Assembly: GCF_009760925.1 (NCBI RefSeq) | Contig: NZ_VRLV01000001.1 | Coordinates: forward strand, 1,302,001 to 1,366,000 | Direction: 5' to 3' | Length of the DNA stretch: 64,000 nt | DNA from: Nonomuraea typhae | Lineage (GTDB): Bacteria; Actinomycetota; Actinomycetes; Streptosporangiales; Streptosporangiaceae | Part shown: positions 1 to 8,535 of the stretch, in pieces | Numbering within the stretch: the stretch's first letter is position 1 | Layout of the letters: every line of letters begins with the position of its first letter | Notes under the pieces: generated by a model | The model's input: only the letters and a program-made list of their open reading frames with translations | What the model was told of the DNA's origin: nothing | The model's database searches: none | Translations under genes and position numbers: made by a program

Positions 1-1017
1 CGGTACGAAGGTGTCCTTCAGGCGCCCGAACTGCTCCACGCATCGCCCGGAGCCGAGCACCACGGACTGCAACGGGTTCTCCACGAGCTTGATCGGCATC
101 CCGGTCGCCTGGGAGAGGCGCTGGCCGAGGCCGTGGAGCTTGGCGCCGCCGCCGGTCAGGGCGATGCCGCAGTCCATGAGATCGCCGGACAGTTCGGGCG
201 GGCACTGGTCAAGGGTGGTCTGGACGGCGTCCACGATGGCACTGACGGGTTCGGTCAGGGCGTCGCGGATCTCGGCCGAGCTCACCTGCACCGTCTTGGG
301 CAGGCCGCTGACCAGGTCGCGGCCGCGGATCTCGGCTACCGGGTCCTCCCCGTCGGGGCAGGCGGAGCCGATGTCCATCTTGAGCTGTTCCGCGGTGCGT
401 TCGCCGAGCAGCAGGGAGTGTTCCTTCTTGGTGTGGGCGATGATCGCCTGGTCGAGTTCGTCGCCGCCCACGCGGATGGACGTGGAGCTGACGATGCCGC
501 CGAGCGAGATGACGGCCACCTCGGTGGTGCCGCCGCCGACGTCGACGACCATGCTGCCGGCCGGTTCGTGCACGGGCAGACCGGCGCCGATGGCGGCGGC
601 CATGGGTTCCTCGATGAGGAAGACCTGCCGCGCCCCGGCCTCGTAGCACGCCTCCTTGACGGCACGCTGCTCGACCCCGGTGGTGCCGCTGGGCACGGCG
701 ACCACCACGCGCGGGCGGACGATGTAACGGCGGCGATGGACTTTCTGGATGAAGTACCGCAGCATGCGCTCGGCGATCTCCAGGTCCGTGATCACGCCGT
801 CTCTGAGGGGACGGATGGCGACGATGTAGCCGGGGGTCCGGCCGATCATCTGCTTGGCGTCGCCGCCGACGGCGACGATCTTGTCGGTGCGAGTGTTGAT
901 CGCCACGACGGACGGCTCGTCGAGCACGATGCCGCGGTCTCGGACGTAGACGAGCGTGTTGGCGGTGCCGAGATCCACCGCCAGGTCACGGCCAAGGAAC
1001 GGAAACGGTATGGGCAT
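1..1017 (-). CDS. mreB: Rod shape-determining protein MreB (actin-like), 3' end cut by window
   Basis: Actin-fold ATPase that polymerises under the membrane and organises cell-wall synthesis (in actinomycetes mostly spore-wall or polar growth). The frame is open from the ATG at 1017 to the window edge, giving 339 residues, almost the family's full length. The start reads MPIPFPFLGRDLAVDLGTAN, with the phosphate-1 motif DLGTANT, and the visible end reads ATGMPIKLVENPLQSVVLG, typical of the MreB C-terminus. Only a few C-terminal codons can be missing. It faces the IclR gene divergently across about 190 bases. Nothing looks broken. Confidence 0.93.
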   Translation of the reverse strand, partial: MPIPFPFLGRDLAVDLGTANTLVYVRDRGIVLDEPSVVAINTRTDKIVAVGGDAKQMIGRTPGYIVAIRPLRDGVITDLEIAERMLRYFIQKVHRRRYIVRPRVVVAVPSGTTGVEQRAVKEACYEAGARQVFLIEEPMAAAIGAGLPVHEPAGSMVVDVGGGTTEVAVISLGGIVSSTSIRVGGDELDQAIIAHTKKEHSLLLGERTAEQLKMDIGSACPDGEDPVAEIRGRDLVSGLPKTVQVSSAEIRDALTEPVSAIVDAVQTTLDQCPPELSGDLMDCGIALTGGGAKLHGLGQRLSQATGMPIKLVENPLQSVVLGSGRCVEQFGRLKDTFVP

Positions 1018-1206
1018 GGGCGACACCAGCCCTCAACTGGGGGATAAATCACGCCCTTCCCCGCCGATTCAGCCTCAAACGGCCAGGTCAGAAGGTTTCA
1101 CAATCGTTAGCAAGAGCGGTGTGCTTGATCCCCGCATCGGGTAAACCGGAGACCAAGGATCGCAAGCTCGGGGGAAGCCTTTCCTTCTCCTTGGTGAGGG
1201 ATAGGG

Positions 1207-1998
1207 ATGGTGGAGATGCCCGGGAACTCGATCGTGCAATATCGCCGCGCACCGGAGGCGGCCCAGCCGGGCAGCCTCGAGAAGGGGATCGACATCCTCT
1301 TCTCCCTCAGCGCCGCCGCGCAGCCGATCAGCCTGTCGCAGCTGTGCCGCAACACCGGCCTGCCCAAGTCCACCGCCCACCGCATCCTGGCGGTCCTGTG
1401 CGCCCGCTCGCTGGCCAAGCGCGCAGGCACCGACTACCTGGCCGGCGACCTCCTGGCCCGCCTCGGGGACTCCCGCGGCCGCATCCCGGGCACCCGCCGC
1501 GCCGTCCTGCCGTACCTTCTCTACCTCTACGAAACCACCCGCCAGACCGTGAACCTCGCCGTGCTGTCGGGCCTGGAAGCCGAGTACGTCGAACGCGTCT
1601 ACGGCCACAACAGGGTCGCCTCGCCCTCCGACGGCGTCGACCGCGCCCCGCTGCACTGCACCGCGATAGGCAAAACCCTGCTCGCCTACGACCCCGCCCT
1701 CCGCCACACCCTCGCCGACCAGGGCAGCCCACCCCGCCTGACCCGCCGCACCATCACCAGCCTGACCGGCCTGGACCGCGAACTGGCCCGCGTCCGCCAC
1801 TACGGCGTCGCCTACGCGCAGGAGGAGTTCGCCGACGGCGTCGCCTGCGTGGCGGCCCCGGTCTTCGACGCCGCGGGCAAGGTCGTCATGTCCGTCTCGG
1901 TAGCCGGCCCCGCCGCCGCCCTGCCCTTGGCCCGCCTGGGCATCTCCGTCCGGGGCGCCGCCCAGGCCATCGCCGCCTCCCTGGCCCGCCTCCGCTGA
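1207..1998 (+). CDS. IclR-family transcriptional regulator
   Basis: DNA-binding regulator, 263 residues, normal family length. A winged helix-turn-helix lies at about residues 20-75 (LEKGIDILFSL, then QLCRNTGLPKSTAHRIL as the recognition region). The rest is the IclR ligand-binding domain, with typical segments GLEAEYVERV and LHCTAIGKTLLAYDP. IclR proteins usually control catabolism of small acids or sugars. The neighbouring Entner-Doudoroff genes converge on it from the right, so a link with sugar-acid metabolism is an inference from position only. The ATG at 1207 follows a purine-rich GAGGGATAGGG stretch. Confidence 0.9.
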   Translation: MVEMPGNSIVQYRRAPEAAQPGSLEKGIDILFSLSAAAQPISLSQLCRNTGLPKSTAHRILAVLCARSLAKRAGTDYLAGDLLARLGDSRGRIPGTRRAVLPYLLYLYETTRQTVNLAVLSGLEAEYVERVYGHNRVASPSDGVDRAPLHCTAIGKTLLAYDPALRHTLADQGSPPRLTRRTITSLTGLDRELARVRHYGVAYAQEEFADGVACVAAPVFDAAGKVVMSVSVAGPAAALPLARLGISVRGAAQAIAASLARLR

Positions 1999-2047
1999 CC
2001 CGGACCGGGAGAGTGAGACGGACCGGCGGATCGAGGCGAGCCCGGGG

Positions 2048-2665
2048 CTAGCGGGGGCGGAGGGCGGCGGCTTCGGCGGCGAGTTTCTCCACGCGGGCCC
2101 AGTCGCCGGTGGCCAGGGCGTCGGCAGGGGTGAGCCAGGTGCCGCCCACGCAACCGACGTTCGGCAAGGCCAGGTAGTCCGGGGCCGTCGCGGGCTTGAT
2201 GCCGCCCGTCGGGCAGAAGCGGACGTCCGGGAGGGGGCCGGCCAGGCTCTTCAGGTACGGCAGGCCGCCCGCGGCCTCGGCGGGGAAGAACTTGAGTTCC
2301 CCGATGCCCCGCTCGGCCAGGGCCATCGCCTCTGAGGCGGTCGCCGCGCCGGGCAGGAAGGGCACGCCGGCGCCAGTCAAGGCGTCGGCCAGGGCGGGAG
2401 TGGTGCCCGGTGAGACCAGGAACCTGGCGCCCGCCTTCACGGATGCGGAGATGTCGGCAGGGGTGCGGACGGTTCCGGCGCCGATCACGGCATCCGGCAC
2501 CTCGTCCGCGATCCGGGCGATCGACTCCAGGGCGGCAGCCGTACGCAACGTGACCTCGATGACCGGCAGACCGCCCGCCACGAGCGCCCGCGCCAGGGGG
2601 ACGGCGGTGGCGGCGTCCTCGATCACCACGACCGGCACGACAGGGGCGAGATCAAGCAGGCTCAT
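2048..2665 (-). CDS. eda: KDPG aldolase (2-dehydro-3-deoxyphosphogluconate aldolase)
   Basis: Cleaves 2-keto-3-deoxy-6-phosphogluconate to pyruvate and glyceraldehyde 3-phosphate, the last step of the Entner-Doudoroff pathway. It is a class I aldolase of 205 residues, the usual length. Signature segments are PVIEVTLRT (catalytic Glu), VIGAGTV, FLVSPGTTP, LKFFPAEAAGG (Schiff-base Lys) and FCPTGGI. I choose the ATG at 2665 because AGGAG sits 8 bases before it; a GTG six bases upstream is too close to that site. The start overlaps the end of glk by 14 bases, so translation is coupled. It is the last gene of zwf-edd-glk-eda. Confidence 0.95.
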   Translation of the reverse strand: MSLLDLAPVVPVVVIEDAATAVPLARALVAGGLPVIEVTLRTAAALESIARIADEVPDAVIGAGTVRTPADISASVKAGARFLVSPGTTPALADALTGAGVPFLPGAATASEAMALAERGIGELKFFPAEAAGGLPYLKSLAGPLPDVRFCPTGGIKPATAPDYLALPNVGCVGGTWLTPADALATGDWARVEKLAAEAAALRPR

Positions 2666-3623
2666 AGACACTTCTCCTCGAAAGCTGCTGGGTCAGCCAG
2701 GCCGCCGCGCCGGTCAGCGCGGGCTGCGGGGCGGTGATCAGCGCGGTGGCGATCGTTGACAGGTAGCCGGACATGCTGGGGCTGGCCTCGAACCGCCGGC
2801 GGAAGGCGCTGGCCCGCACGCGTTCCACGATACGGGGGAGGACGCCGCCGCCGATGTAGACGCCGCCCCGGGCGCCGAGGGTGAGGGCGACATTGCCGGC
2901 GAACGTCCCCAGCATCGCGCAGAACACCTCGATCGTCTCGGCGCACAGCGGGTCGTCCTCCCGGGCGACGATCTCCGAGGCGGTCAGCGTCTCCGCGCCC
3001 GCGACGCCGTTGACCAGGGCGAGGGCCCGGTGCAGCCTGGTCAGGCCCGGCCCGGACAGCACGTGCTCCGCCTCGACGTGCCGCAGCCCCTGGGCTCGCA
3101 GGGCCGAGACGATCTCCTGCTCGCGCTCGTCGTACACCGGCACGCTGACGTGCCCGCCCTCGCCCGGCACCGGAATCCACCCCTGGTCACCGGGCACCAG
3201 CCCGGCCACCCCGAGCCCGGTGCCCGGCCCGAGCACCGCCTTGATCCCGTCGCACGGCGGCGGCCCGCCCAGCCAGACCAGGTCGTTCCCCGCCAGGTGC
3301 GGCAGGGACACGGCCAGGGCCTCGAAGTCGTTCAGCAACGTCGCGTACGGCAGGCCGAGCGCACTGATCGATCCGGCCCATGGCAGGTTCGTCAGCTCGT
3401 AGGCGTCGCCGCCGATGGGCCCCGCCACGGCCACACACGCCGCCCCCGGCCGCACTCCGCCCGCGTGATCCGCGAGATAGGCGGCTACGGCATCCGGAAG
3501 GCTCGCGTACTCGGCTCCGGCCAGCACCGCGACCTGCGAGGGAGCCTCGCCGGGCGCGGTGACCAGCCCGAACCTGGCATTGGTGCCGCCGACGTCGGCG
3601 ACCAGCCAGGGCAGCTCACTCAC
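2652..3623 (-). CDS. glk: Glucokinase (Glk family, PF02685 type)
   Basis: ATP-dependent phosphorylation of glucose to glucose-6-phosphate, feeding zwf in the same operon. About 323 residues, matching the family. Visible motifs are LVADVGGTNARFGL (phosphate-binding), LLNDFEALA (catalytic Asp), VLGPGTGLGVAGL, GEGGHVSVP and GGVYIGGGVLPRI. It is the proteobacterial-type Glk rather than the ROK-type glucokinase usual in Streptomyces (family knowledge). A GTG at 3638 is also open, but the GTG at 3623 has GGAG about 7 bases upstream and gives the expected short N-terminus. It lies between edd and eda and overlaps eda. Confidence 0.93.
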   Translation of the reverse strand: MSELPWLVADVGGTNARFGLVTAPGEAPSQVAVLAGAEYASLPDAVAAYLADHAGGVRPGAACVAVAGPIGGDAYELTNLPWAGSISALGLPYATLLNDFEALAVSLPHLAGNDLVWLGGPPPCDGIKAVLGPGTGLGVAGLVPGDQGWIPVPGEGGHVSVPVYDEREQEIVSALRAQGLRHVEAEHVLSGPGLTRLHRALALVNGVAGAETLTASEIVAREDDPLCAETIEVFCAMLGTFAGNVALTLGARGGVYIGGGVLPRIVERVRASAFRRRFEASPSMSGYLSTIATALITAPQPALTGAAAWLTQQLSRRSVYEPA

Positions 3624-3656
3624 TGGCCGGCTCCGCACCCGGCACCGCGGTCCCGC

Positions 3657-5648
3657 TCACGCCCGGGCCTGCGGTCCCGGGGGAGGTTCGTCCTCCTGGG
3701 GCGGTGGGGATGTGGTGGGTGTGCTCTTCCAGGCCTTCAGCCGCGACGGCGTAGCCTCCGAGTGCGCGGCCCCGGCCGGTGCCGCGAACCCCAGCCCCGG
3801 CCCGTGCTCGGCCTCCTCGGCCCCGCTGACCCCGAACACCCCCCCGCCGAACTCGGCCGCCCCCGCCATCCGCCGGAAGGCGGCGAAGAGCTCACGCCCG
3901 GTCCCCACCCACTCGGCATCGCTCAGCGCCTGCCCCTGAGGCTCGCGCCCGGACAGATCGGCCAGCACCTCGAGCGTCCCGGCCGCGGAGTCCAGCCGGA
4001 TGACGTCCCCCTCGCGCACCAGCGCGATCGGACCCCCGTCCGCCGCCTCCGGCGAGAGGTGGATGGCGGCCGGCACCTTCCCCGACGCCCCGGACATGCG
4101 CCCGTCGGTCACGATGGCCACCCGCTGCCCCCGGTCCAGCAGCACGGCCAGAGGCGGGGTCAGCTTGTGGAGCTCGGGCATGCCGTTGGCCGAAGGCCCC
4201 TGGTAGCGGATGACGGCGACGAAGTCCTGCCCGTCCAGGTCCCCGGCCTCGAAGGCGGCCAGCAGGTCGAGCTGGTCGTCGAAGACCTTGGCCGGCGCCT
4301 CGATCACCAGGTGCTCGGGCTTCACGGCGGACACCTTGCTCACGGCGCACCCGAGGTTCCCCTCGACCATGTGAATCCCGCCGTCCGCGGAGAACGGCGC
4401 GGTGACGGGCCGCAGCACGTCCAGGTCGGCGCTGCCCGAGGTCCGCTCCTCCCAGACGAGCGCCCCTTCCTTGAGCGCCGGCGCGGAGCGGTAGTGGTCC
4501 AGCCCGCGCCCGGCCACGGTGAGCACGTCGCCGTGGAGGAGCCCGTTGTCCAGCAGGTCCCCGATGAGCACCTGCATGCCCCCGGCGTCGCGGAAGTGGT
4601 TCACGTCCGCCTGCCCGTTGGGGTAGATCTTGGTCAGCGACGGCACGACCTTGGACAGGCACGCCAGGTCATCCCAGGTCAGCACGATCCCGGCGGCGGC
4701 CGCCATGGCGACCAGGTGCAGCGTGTGGTTGGTGGACCCGCCCGTGGCCAGCAGGGCCACACAGGCGTTGACGATCGCCTTCTCGTCGACGAGCTCCCCG
4801 ATGGGGGTGTACTCGGACCCGTGGGCCGTGATCTCCACCGCGCGGCGCCCGGCCGCCTCGGTCAGGGCGTGGCGCAGCTCGGTGTGCGGGTTGACGAAGG
4901 TGGAGCCGGGCAGGTGCAGGCCCATGACCTCCATCAGCGCCTGGTTGGAGTTGGCGGTGCCGTAGAAGGTGCAGGTGCCGGGCGAGTGGTAGGACTTGGC
5001 CTCGGCGTCGAGCAGTTCGTCCCGGCCGACGAGCCCCTCGGCGAACAGTTGCCGGGTGCGCGCCTTCACCTTGTTCGGCAGCCCGGAGGTCATGGGCCCG
5101 GCCGGCACGAAGATCGCCGGCAGGTGGCCGAAGTGCAGGGCGCCGATGAACAGGCCGGGCACGATCTTGTCGCAGACGCCCAGCAGCAGCGTGGCGTCGA
5201 ACATGTCGTGCGACAGCGCGATGGCCGTGGACATGGCGATCACGTCGCGGCTGTAGAGCGAGAGCTCCATGCCGGCGCGCCCCTGGGTGATGCCGTCGCA
5301 CATGGCGGGCACGCCGCCGGCGACCTGGGCGACGCCGCCGGCCGCGCGCACGGCCTTCTTCAGCTCGGCCGGGTACGTCTCGTACGGCTGGTGGGCGCTG
5401 AGCATGTCGTTGTAGCTGGTGACGATGGCCACGCCGGGCTTGGCCGTACCGCGCAGAAGCGGCTTGTCCGCAGAGGACGCGGCGGCGAAGCCGTGGGCGA
5501 GGTTGGCGCAGCCGAGGTGGGCGCGGGCGGGTCCCTTGGCTCGGGCGGCCTCGCCGTCGCGGCGGATGCGCGCCAGATAGGCGGTACGGCTGGCGGCGCT
5601 GCGCTCGGCGATCCGGTCGGTGATCGCCTGGATCTCCTGGTTGGTCAT
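3657..5648 (-). CDS. edd: 6-phosphogluconate dehydratase
   Basis: Dehydrates 6-phosphogluconate to KDPG with an iron-sulfur cluster; this is the committing Entner-Doudoroff step. The 663-residue protein shows IlvD/Edd signatures: [61 protein letters not shown] and the C-terminal [15 protein letters not shown]. The Cys residues in these motifs are the expected cluster ligands. The last 60 or so residues (after about 600) are a Pro/Glu-rich tail not found in the roughly 600-residue enterobacterial enzyme. The ATG at 5648 overlaps the zwf stop as TGATG, with GGAGG 4 bases upstream. Confidence 0.94.
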   Translation of the reverse strand: MTNQEIQAITDRIAERSAASRTAYLARIRRDGEAARAKGPARAHLGCANLAHGFAAASSADKPLLRGTAKPGVAIVTSYNDMLSAHQPYETYPAELKKAVRAAGGVAQVAGGVPAMCDGITQGRAGMELSLYSRDVIAMSTAIALSHDMFDATLLLGVCDKIVPGLFIGALHFGHLPAIFVPAGPMTSGLPNKVKARTRQLFAEGLVGRDELLDAEAKSYHSPGTCTFYGTANSNQALMEVMGLHLPGSTFVNPHTELRHALTEAAGRRAVEITAHGSEYTPIGELVDEKAIVNACVALLATGGSTNHTLHLVAMAAAAGIVLTWDDLACLSKVVPSLTKIYPNGQADVNHFRDAGGMQVLIGDLLDNGLLHGDVLTVAGRGLDHYRSAPALKEGALVWEERTSGSADLDVLRPVTAPFSADGGIHMVEGNLGCAVSKVSAVKPEHLVIEAPAKVFDDQLDLLAAFEAGDLDGQDFVAVIRYQGPSANGMPELHKLTPPLAVLLDRGQRVAIVTDGRMSGASGKVPAAIHLSPEAADGGPIALVREGDVIRLDSAAGTLEVLADLSGREPQGQALSDAEWVGTGRELFAAFRRMAGAAEFGGGVFGVSGAEEAEHGPGLGFAAPAGAAHSEATPSRLKAWKSTPTTSPPPQEDEPPPGPQARA

Positions 5649-7123
5649 CACGCCTCCTCGTGCCAGGCCCGGCCGCTGCGGCCGAGCAGTTCGTGGGCGC
5701 CCGCCGGGCCGGGGCTGCCGGCGGGGTAGGGCTCGGGCAGTTCGGGAGATGCCTCCCAGGCGGCCAGGATCGGGTCGATCCAGCGCCAGGCGGCCTCGAC
5801 CTCGTCACGGCGCATGAACAGGGTGGGGTTGCCGCCCAGCACGTCCGACAGGAGGCGCTCGTATGCCTCGGGGACGCGGGTGGTGAAGGTCTCGCCGAAG
5901 CTGAGCGAGAGCGGGACGGGCTTGAGCGTGGTCTCGCCGGCGCCGGGCTCCTTGGCCATGATGTGCAGCTGGATGCCCTCTTCCGGCTGCAGGCGCAGCA
6001 CGAGCCGGTTGGGGGAGCCGCCGGGGTAGATGGAGTGCGGCACGTCCTTGAACTGCACCACGATCTCGGAGACGCGGCGCGGCATGCGCTTGCCGGTGCG
6101 CAGGTAGAAGGGGACGCCGGCCCAGCGCCAGTTCTTGATCTCGGCGCGGATGGCGGTGAAGGTCTCGACCCGCTCGGAGTCCCGGGTGGGCGGGGTGGAG
6201 CCGGGCTCGTCCAGGTATCCGGCCATCGCGCCCTCTGCGACGTACTGGCCGCGGACGGTGAAGCGGTCGACCTCGCTGGCCTCCTGGATGGGGCGCAGCG
6301 CCTGCAGGACCTTGACCTTCTCGTCGCGGATGGCCTCGCGGTCGTTGCGGGCCGGAGGCTCCATCGCGGTGAGGGTGAGGAGCTGGAGCAGGTGGTTCTG
6401 GACCATGTCGCGCAGCGCGCCGGCCTGGTCGTAGTAGCCGCGGCGGCCGGGGGTGCCGACGGTCTCGGCGACGGTGATCTGCACGTGGTCGATCCAGAGG
6501 GAGTTCCAGATCGGCTCCAGGAAGGCGTTGGCGAAGCGGAGCACGAGCAGGTTCTGCACGGTCTCCTTGCCGAGGTAGTGGTCGATGCGGAAGATCTGGC
6601 GCTCGTCGAAGATCGCGCCGACCTCGTCGTTGATGCGCTGGGCGCTGGGCAGGTCGCGGCCGAGCGGCTTCTCCAGGACCACGCGCGAGTGCGGGGTGAC
6701 CAGGCCGGCCGCCTCCAGCTCGCGGCAGAACGGGCCGAAGGTCATGGGCGGGCTGGCGAGGTAGAAGACGCGGTCGCGCTGCTCGTGCCCGGCCAGCAGC
6801 CGCGACAGGGCCGACCAGCCCGATCGGTCGGATCCGCCGACGTCCACGGACACGTGGTGCAGGCGGCCGAGGAAGCGCTGCCAGACGGCCGGGTCGTCGG
6901 CGGGGACCTGGTCGCGGACGTCGGCGTCCACCTTGCCGCGGAAGTCGGCGTCGGTCAGCCCGCCCCGGGACATGGCGATGATGCGGGTCTCGGGCGCCAG
7001 GCGGCCGTCGCGGTCGCTGTGGTACAGCGCCGGGATCAGCTTGCGCATGGACAGGTCGCCGGTGCCGCCGAAGACGACGAGATCGGCGGCGTGGACGGCG
7101 GCGGGAGACGAGAGGGGGGACAC
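5648..7123 (-). CDS. zwf: Glucose-6-phosphate 1-dehydrogenase
   Basis: Oxidises glucose-6-phosphate to 6-phosphogluconolactone with NAD(P)+. The 491 residues match the family. The dinucleotide-binding motif [19 protein letters not shown] is at the N-terminus, the active-site motif RIDHYLGKE is near residue 190, and EKPLGRDL precedes it. It is the first gene of the minus-strand Entner-Doudoroff operon and reaches edd with a one-base stop/start overlap. No 6-phosphogluconolactonase gene is present in the operon, so that step must be encoded elsewhere or be spontaneous. The GTG start at 7123 follows a GGAGC site. Confidence 0.95.
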   Translation of the reverse strand: MSPLSSPAAVHAADLVVFGGTGDLSMRKLIPALYHSDRDGRLAPETRIIAMSRGGLTDADFRGKVDADVRDQVPADDPAVWQRFLGRLHHVSVDVGGSDRSGWSALSRLLAGHEQRDRVFYLASPPMTFGPFCRELEAAGLVTPHSRVVLEKPLGRDLPSAQRINDEVGAIFDERQIFRIDHYLGKETVQNLLVLRFANAFLEPIWNSLWIDHVQITVAETVGTPGRRGYYDQAGALRDMVQNHLLQLLTLTAMEPPARNDREAIRDEKVKVLQALRPIQEASEVDRFTVRGQYVAEGAMAGYLDEPGSTPPTRDSERVETFTAIRAEIKNWRWAGVPFYLRTGKRMPRRVSEIVVQFKDVPHSIYPGGSPNRLVLRLQPEEGIQLHIMAKEPGAGETTLKPVPLSLSFGETFTTRVPEAYERLLSDVLGGNPTLFMRRDEVEAAWRWIDPILAAWEASPELPEPYPAGSPGPAGAHELLGRSGRAWHEEA

Positions 7124-7264
7124 GAGACAGGCTCCGATGATCAGCCAAGCAAGGACAGAACGGACATTAGCCAGAGTTTGGGTCTAACACAAGCAGGCTT
7201 TTGCTATTTGAGATAAGAAAGTCAGGACTGTTCATGACTTAAGCAGGTGTGATTCACTAAGTCG
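7124..7264. promoter_or_regulatory. Divergent promoter region zwf / ROK regulator with candidate operator
   Basis: The 141-base gap is distinctly AT-richer than its surroundings. It carries an inverted repeat, AAGTCA at 7219-7224 and TGACTT at 7235-7240, with a 10-base spacer. This is a plausible operator for the adjacent ROK repressor or another regulator of the Entner-Doudoroff operon. The dyad is seen; its function is inferred. Confidence 0.45.
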
Positions 7265-8461
7265 ATGCCACGACGTACCGCCGCGACACTCGCCACCAGT
7301 GGCGAGATCCTGCGGCTCATCCGCACCGGAGAGGCCGTGACGCGCGCGGACCTCGGCCGGGTCACGGGCCTGTCCCGGCCTGCCGTGCAACTGCGGGTGG
7401 GCGAGCTGATCGAACGCGGCCTCGTCGTGGAGCGCACCGACGCGCCCTCCACCGGCGGGCGGCCGCCGGTCAGGCTGGAGTTCAACGCCGCCGGCGGCGT
7501 GGTGCTGGTGGCCGCGCTCGGCGCCAGCCGTACCCGGGTGGCCGTCTGCGACCTCGCGGGCGGGGAGCTGGCCGGGCGGCGCTTCCACATCGACGTCGAG
7601 CAGGGGCCCGACGTGGTGCTGCCGCTGCTCATGGACACCTGGGAGGAGCTGCTCGGCGACACGCCGCGCGAGCGGGTGCGCGGGGTCGGCATGGGCGTGC
7701 CGGCGACCGTGGAGTTCGCCAAGGGGCGCACCGAGAGCGCCCGCGTCATGGCGTCCTGGACGGGCGTGGTCATCCCGCCGCTGATCCGGGCCCGCTTCGA
7801 CGTGCCGGTGCTGGTGGACAACGACGTGAACGTGCTGGCCATCGGCGAGCACGCGGGCGCCTACCCCGAGGTCGCCGACCTGATGTTCGTCAAGGTCTCC
7901 ACGCGGATCGGCGCCGGGATCATCTCCGGCGGCGGCATCCTGCGCGGCGCGCTCGGCGCCGCGGGGGAGATCGGCCACATCCCGGTCAGGGACGGCGGCG
8001 GCGTGCTCTGCCGGTGCGGCAACATCGACTGCGTCGACTCCGTCGCCAGCGGCACCGCGCTCCTGCGCGACCTGCGCGCGGCGGGCAAGGACGTCAAGCG
8101 CATCGAGGACGTCACCGCGCTCGTGCGCGCCGGCGACGCCGAGACGATGGCGACCGTGCGCGAGGCCGGGCGGCGCATCGGCGAGGTGCTGGCCGGGGCG
8201 GTCAACATCCTCAACCCGTCCGTCCTGGTCCTGGGCGGGGACGTGGCCGAGACGTTCGGGCCGCTGGTCTCCAGCATCCGCGAGGTCGTCTACCGGCGTT
8301 CGACCGCGCTGGCCACCCGCACGCTGCGCATCGAGGCCAGCCGGCTGGGCGCGGGCGCGGGCATCACGGGCTGCGCCGTCATGGTCCTGGACCACGTCCT
8401 GTCGCCGGACGCGGTGGACGACGCCCTGATCGGCGCCGGTCAGCCCGCCACGGGACGCTGA
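7265..8461 (+). CDS. ROK-family transcriptional regulator
   Basis: NagC/XylR-type repressor of 398 residues. Residues 10-65 form a winged helix-turn-helix (EAVTRADLGRVTGLSRPAVQLRVGELIERGLV). The rest is a sugar-kinase-like ROK domain containing VDNDVNVLAIGEH, GAGIISGG, GEIGHIPV and the zinc motif CRCGNIDC. Such proteins sense sugars or sugar phosphates. Divergent placement from zwf-edd-glk-eda suggests it controls that operon and itself through the shared intergenic dyad. That assignment is inference; the family call is firm. Confidence 0.9.
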   Translation: MPRRTAATLATSGEILRLIRTGEAVTRADLGRVTGLSRPAVQLRVGELIERGLVVERTDAPSTGGRPPVRLEFNAAGGVVLVAALGASRTRVAVCDLAGGELAGRRFHIDVEQGPDVVLPLLMDTWEELLGDTPRERVRGVGMGVPATVEFAKGRTESARVMASWTGVVIPPLIRARFDVPVLVDNDVNVLAIGEHAGAYPEVADLMFVKVSTRIGAGIISGGGILRGALGAAGEIGHIPVRDGGGVLCRCGNIDCVDSVASGTALLRDLRAAGKDVKRIEDVTALVRAGDAETMATVREAGRRIGEVLAGAVNILNPSVLVLGGDVAETFGPLVSSIREVVYRRSTALATRTLRIEASRLGAGAGITGCAVMVLDHVLSPDAVDDALIGAGQPATGR

Positions 8462-8535
8462 CAGCTTCCTGCCACCGGTGTCACCTTGCTGACACGGAGG
8501 GTGCCGGATTTTTCGGTCATGGCACAATCTCGCCC

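Noticed and set aside
3030..5729. An 899-codon plus-strand ORF opposite edd and glk
   Set aside because: It is an antisense shadow of zwf-edd-glk. Its translation is Arg/Gly/His/Gln-rich without domains, while the minus strand encodes intact enzymes.
5660..7216. A 518-codon plus-strand ORF opposite zwf
   Set aside because: Gly/Val/Asp/His-rich shadow of zwf with no recognisable motif.
8014..8535. Upstream extension of the OmpA-like lipoprotein frame into the ROK gene
   Set aside because: The 174 extra codons overlap the ROK gene in another frame, read as Arg-rich noise and would bury the lipoprotein signal peptide.
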